Source: Imbricaverruca yamaguchii (lineage: Eukaryota > Arthropoda > Thecostraca > Neoverrucidae). From it: a DNA stretch of 64,000 nt. The DNA lies in contig JAOTOL010001662.1 of NCBI GenBank assembly GCA_034440575.1, forward strand, positions 3,692,501 to 3,756,500, given 5' to 3'. Below the pieces are notes generated by a model. The model saw only the letters and a list, made by a program, of their open reading frames with translations. It did no database searches and was not told the DNA's origin. A program made the position numbers and the translations under genes. Shown piece after piece: positions 60,601 through 64,000 of the stretch (the stretch's first letter is position 1; every line of letters starts with the position of its first letter).

Positions 60601-60904
60601 GGTCACAGGTGTTGTTGCATGTTATGGTGGTTGTTCTTGTGGCGGCTCGTCGAACCTCTAGCACAACCACACCCGCACATGCAATATTGCAATGCGGCAC
60701 TGCATGCTGCAGAAATGACTGTAGGATTGCCCCATCCAGTGACAAGCATCGCCGGTCTCCTTCGCATTACGAGTGGCTCGTTGATGAATGAAAGCTACGA
60801 CATCTTTCATCTTAATCTACATGACAAGACCTGAATGACCCCAAAAGCGCTGGTGTGTCTAAGCGAGATGACACAACGCTTACAATGGCAGATGCCACAA
60901 TGTG

Positions 60905-61395
60905 GTGAACGGACGAGGTCACTATTCATGTGGTGAACGGACGAGGTCACCATACATGGGGTGAATGGACGAGGTCACCATTCATGTGATGAAGGGACGA
61001 GGTCACCATTCATGTGGTGAATGGATTAGGTCGCCATTCATGTGGTGAACGGACGAGGTCACCAATTATGTGGTGAAATGACGAGTGTGGTAGTGCACGC
61101 TGAGTCCTCACTGTCGGCTGGCGATACACTGGTAGATCACGGTCTCTATGTATTCACTGCACACGGCCTCACTATGCACGCTGTTACCCCGGGCTTTGCC
61201 CTGACGCGACTGGGCCCTGCCAGGGCGAACAGTCGGAAGTGGGTCGCGCGTCCGTGGTTCAGTAACAATAAACCACGGCCCGCACTCCGCACATGCGACA
61301 CACGCACAACAACGAGGTCACCATTCATGCAGTTAATGGACGAGGTCACCAACGTTCAATGTGGCAAACGGGCAAGGTTGCCATTCATGGTCATC
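60905..61395. repeat. 27-28-bp GTGGTGAACGGACGAGGTCA repeat plus scattered copies
   Basis: Six tandem units at 60905-61078 (GTGGTGAACGGACGAGGTCA then CCATTCAT). Isolated units reappear at 61312-61395, suggesting a once continuous array interrupted by about 230 bp. Confidence 0.88.
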
Positions 61396-62365
61396 TGATG
61401 GAGACAGCAATACGTCTTCTTGGCCGACTGTTGCTTGCAACGGAATGACCGGGTGCGATGCTATCCAGGCCGTTTCCTTCTCGTGTGACAAACAATCGCA
61501 ATGCTCGACTGTGACGGTAATGCCAGGAATCACTCCATTTTTTTCGACAGTGCCAGGCGATGCGATACATGGGAGTTGTGTCCTATTGTTTCCTGAAGAG
61601 GAGATTGCCTTGCTGAGTCGGAAAGCACGTCTCCATTCCTGTCACACACACATGCCGAGTGGAACCGCTTCAGCATACGCGTCCTGAAGCTGAACAGCGG
61701 TGTCTGGCGCACAATGGCGCGGCGGAGGCCCTCCAGCCTCACGCAGTTGTAATTAATCAACGTCTGCATGCAGATCAGGCCAGATTATCTGCATTTTGAT
61801 GCGATATGGAAATGAATGTCAAAATCCGCGCTTGGTCGTATCTGTCAGTTGCATTAATTCGAGCAGAAGGAAGACGGGAAAATAATCTGAAGTTGCTCTC
61901 AACAGTCCGCTGGGTCAAGGTCTTATCGGATGGAAGACACTTCGACTCCGCCCTCCATTTGTCTGTGATGACAAAACAAGCTGACGAGACATTGAGTTTT
62001 TGGTTTTGATGTTGTTTTTAGACCGTCGCGATAGCCCAGGAGTCAGGGCTCGGCAGACAGACAAGGCCACGAGCAGGCTGTGTCTTTTGGCTGTATGTCT
62101 AATTCTGAACCATCAGGTCAACTCAGAAATCAGGGATTGGAAGGTGGACGGAGACATGACCAGGCAACTTGGCTGTGAGATAAGCCCCCCCCCCCTTGCC
62201 TGTGCAGCGGGTTTAAGTAAATCTCCTCGTGTGTGTTTGTTTGGTCCCATTGGCATGACAACAGCTGAAGATGCCAGGTCAGCCTAGTCATCCCTGCCGT
62301 CATAAGGGGACAGGTCCGGTCAGTGATCCCTGCCGTAATAAGGTCACATGTCAGGACATTTTTCG
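61396..62365. other. Intergenic, no gene seen
   Basis: Short frames only; a C tract is at about 62188-62197. Confidence 0.4.
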
Positions 62366-62417
62366 CCGAAATCGCGAGTTATCGGCAATTAAGTTGACAT
62401 ATTTATCAGCACTATCT

Positions 62418-62492
62418 GGAAGCGAGTAGCTTCGGGGTAGGGCACTCGTCTCCCAACCAAAGGATTGTGGATTCGAGTCCCGTCGCTGCTTG
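62418..62492 (+). ncRNA. tRNA-like SINE head (relic)
   Basis: TAGCTTCGGGGTAGGGCAC resembles a pol III A box and D arm. GATTCGAGTCCC about 35 bases later resembles a B box and T arm. GCGA at the start can pair with TCGC at the end. The anticodon stem does not close and the T stem has a mismatch, so this is a tRNA-derived SINE or pseudogene, not a working tRNA. Confidence 0.45.
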
Positions 62493-62559
62493 TCGCCAAC
62501 GGCCAAGCGGCCCGAGAGATTGGTGACGCCATATGACAATGACAGTCAAAGAGTAGACA

Positions 62560-63359
62560 AAAACAGGAAACCTTGACCGGCTAATATGAACAACTCAGAT
62601 TATCTGTTCGCCTAGACAGTTTTTTCCAGAGTTTTTTTTCCAAGCTATTGAACCAACTTGAGTTCAAATTATATTTTCATCTGATAAGATATTCAATGAT
62701 AAATTTGAGGCTGTCACTGAGTTCAGCGTCTCTCCTTCCCCAGTACTATAAAATAGTAATTGTGACGCTAATTTGGTGGTTTCGGAAACTGGATTGACCT
62801 TATCTGATCCAAGGATATCAATGCAAATATATTTCACATCGCTACTCCCACACGTGGCGGGGATATTATAGCGGGCTATCAAGCGCGTAGGTGTTGCCTT
62901 TTACAATAAATGTACACGGGCGGCGACTACATATACAATTTTGTATGTTCGCGAACAATCGACATCTAAGCTGATCCTGGAGTACACACGCTGGTACTGG
63001 GTAGCCAGTGCTGTAAAGTATGTGAATCGGGTGCCAATCGCGCCATCTTGTCACATGTAGCAGGTTTATGTTTGTCTCCAATAAATATGAAACTCCCTGT
63101 CTTTGGAAACACTGATGGGCCGCAACACCTCCCAGCGCTGGAGAAGATGGTAGAATGTAATGCATAGGCGAAGGCCAGGCACTAGACTAGACAAAGTCTG
63201 TGCGCTAACTAGACTTTGCTGTCCGACTATACGAATTGATGACTCCTCCGCACTTCCATTGTCCAAGTCTGGGGTTGCATGTACAGGTTGTAATTGTTGA
63301 AGCTGCAATGGCTGAAGCTGTTGCAATGGCTGAAGTTGTAACATATGACCTAACCTAAA
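62560..63359. other. Intergenic, no gene seen
   Basis: 63285-63345 has short TGGCTGAAGTTGTAA-type repeats; nothing else. Confidence 0.45.
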
Positions 63360-63605
63360 ATGGGAGGGTTGTATTGGCTGAAGCGTCTACGTGTGAGCCC
63401 AGCCTAGGATGAACGGTCTGTATTGGCTGAAGCGCCTACGTGTGAGCCCAGCCTAAGATGAACGGTCTGTATTGGCCGAAGCGGCTACGTGTGAGCCCAG
63501 CCTAAGATGAACGGTCTGTATTGGCTGAAGCGCCTACGTGTGAGCCCAGCCTAAGATGAACGGTCTCTATTGGTCGAAGCGGCTACGTGTGAGCCCAGCC
63601 AGAGC
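63360..63605. repeat. 49-bp minisatellite, 5 copies
   Basis: Unit: GAACGGTCTGTATTGGCTGA, AGCGCCTACGTGTGAGCCC, AGCCTAAGAT. Exact 49-bp spacing. Confidence 0.96.
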
Positions 63606-64000
63606 GACCCTGGTTCCGGAGCCATCTGGTGTCGGCTCCGGTTCCGGTTGCCAACTGCCACCACTGCGGTGGAGCATGCCAGACCGTGCCAACATTCAAA
63701 GCACCGGATATGGCAGCACTCGTGCCAGCACTGTCGTGCTACAATAGGTCACCGCTGAGCTAGTGGGCCCAGAGGCAACGCAAAACTTCCGATCAGGATC
63801 ATGTACGAACGCAGCCGCACTGTCCATGTATGACACAGCAGAAGGCATCCATGTTCCGGTCCGGTCCAATACTCGCCCTGGAGGGGGGGGCGAAATCCGT
63901 CCACCCGTCCGGTTTTTCGTACATAACTCCAGATTTTGCGGGGCGATATATGCCATTGTTTGCGTACTTGCTTTAAAATGACCGGCCAGTTGTTTAAAGC
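63606..64000. other. Intergenic to window end, no gene seen
   Basis: Short frames on both strands without recognisable domains. Confidence 0.4.

Noticed and set aside
60341..60791. Poly-Val, poly-Trp and poly-Thr frames
   Set aside because: Direct translation of a TGG microsatellite.
62418..62492. Functional tRNA gene
   Set aside because: A- and B-box-like text is present, but the anticodon and T stems do not close; kept only as a SINE relic.

Overview
This is a repeat-rich stretch of an invertebrate nuclear genome. It has spliced genes with GT-AG introns, DNA transposons, and very many micro- and minisatellites. The main gene and the transposase families look arthropod-like (possibly a crustacean), but the sequence does not fix the species. 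I see no bacterial operons, CRISPR array or rRNA.

The one well-supported gene lies on the minus strand from 55421 down to 33185. It is the 3' part of a nephrin / Sticks-and-stones / Hibris-type cell-adhesion receptor. Seventeen constitutive exons plus a pair of alternative transmembrane exons were placed, each with consensus splice sites and compatible phases. Joined, they give one uninterrupted frame of about 1206 (exon A) or 1209 (exon B) residues: second half of Ig1, Ig2 to Ig9, one FN3 domain, a transmembrane helix, and a tyrosine-rich tail ending RGHLV, which matches the vertebrate nephrin C-terminus as I recall it. The signal peptide and first half of Ig1 were not found and probably lie beyond 64000.

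The most unusual feature is how tandem repeats sit on this gene. Several minisatellites are built from copies of the exon-intron junction itself. There are 38 copies of the exon tail plus 5' splice site at 34149-35243, 29 copies at 41235-42130, 14 copies of a 3' splice site at 33505-33946, and an array whose unit carries the stop-codon context at 32720-33187. Smaller junction duplications occur at 39090-39245, 48575-48716 and 48940-49145. The two transmembrane exons also look like a tandem exon duplication and are only 41 bp apart, so they are probably mutually exclusive.

Left half (1-32700): a decayed mobile-element protein runs off the left edge (1-735). Next are TTAA-bounded MITE-like repeats (896-2560). 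A 5.3-kb candidate hAT-type element (3274-8560) is filled with degenerate tandem repeats and a large inverted repeat. Many minisatellites follow (74, 19, 16, 26 and 53 bp units). A complete but dead 3.73-kb DNA transposon (16944-20673) has 300-bp terminal inverted repeats and a perfect 8-bp target duplication. An AT-rich stretch (24400-26200) holds unidentified exon-like reading frames. A GAGCGGCGC-type array occurs twice (30215-30436 and 31285-31972), the first copy with a poly-A tail and 43-bp flanking direct repeats.

Right end (55422-64000): no gene identified. It holds 18-, 28-, 43- and 49-bp minisatellites, long CT/AT and TGG microsatellites, and a tRNA-like SINE relic. Most long open frames in the window are by-products of short-period arrays without stop codons, not genes.
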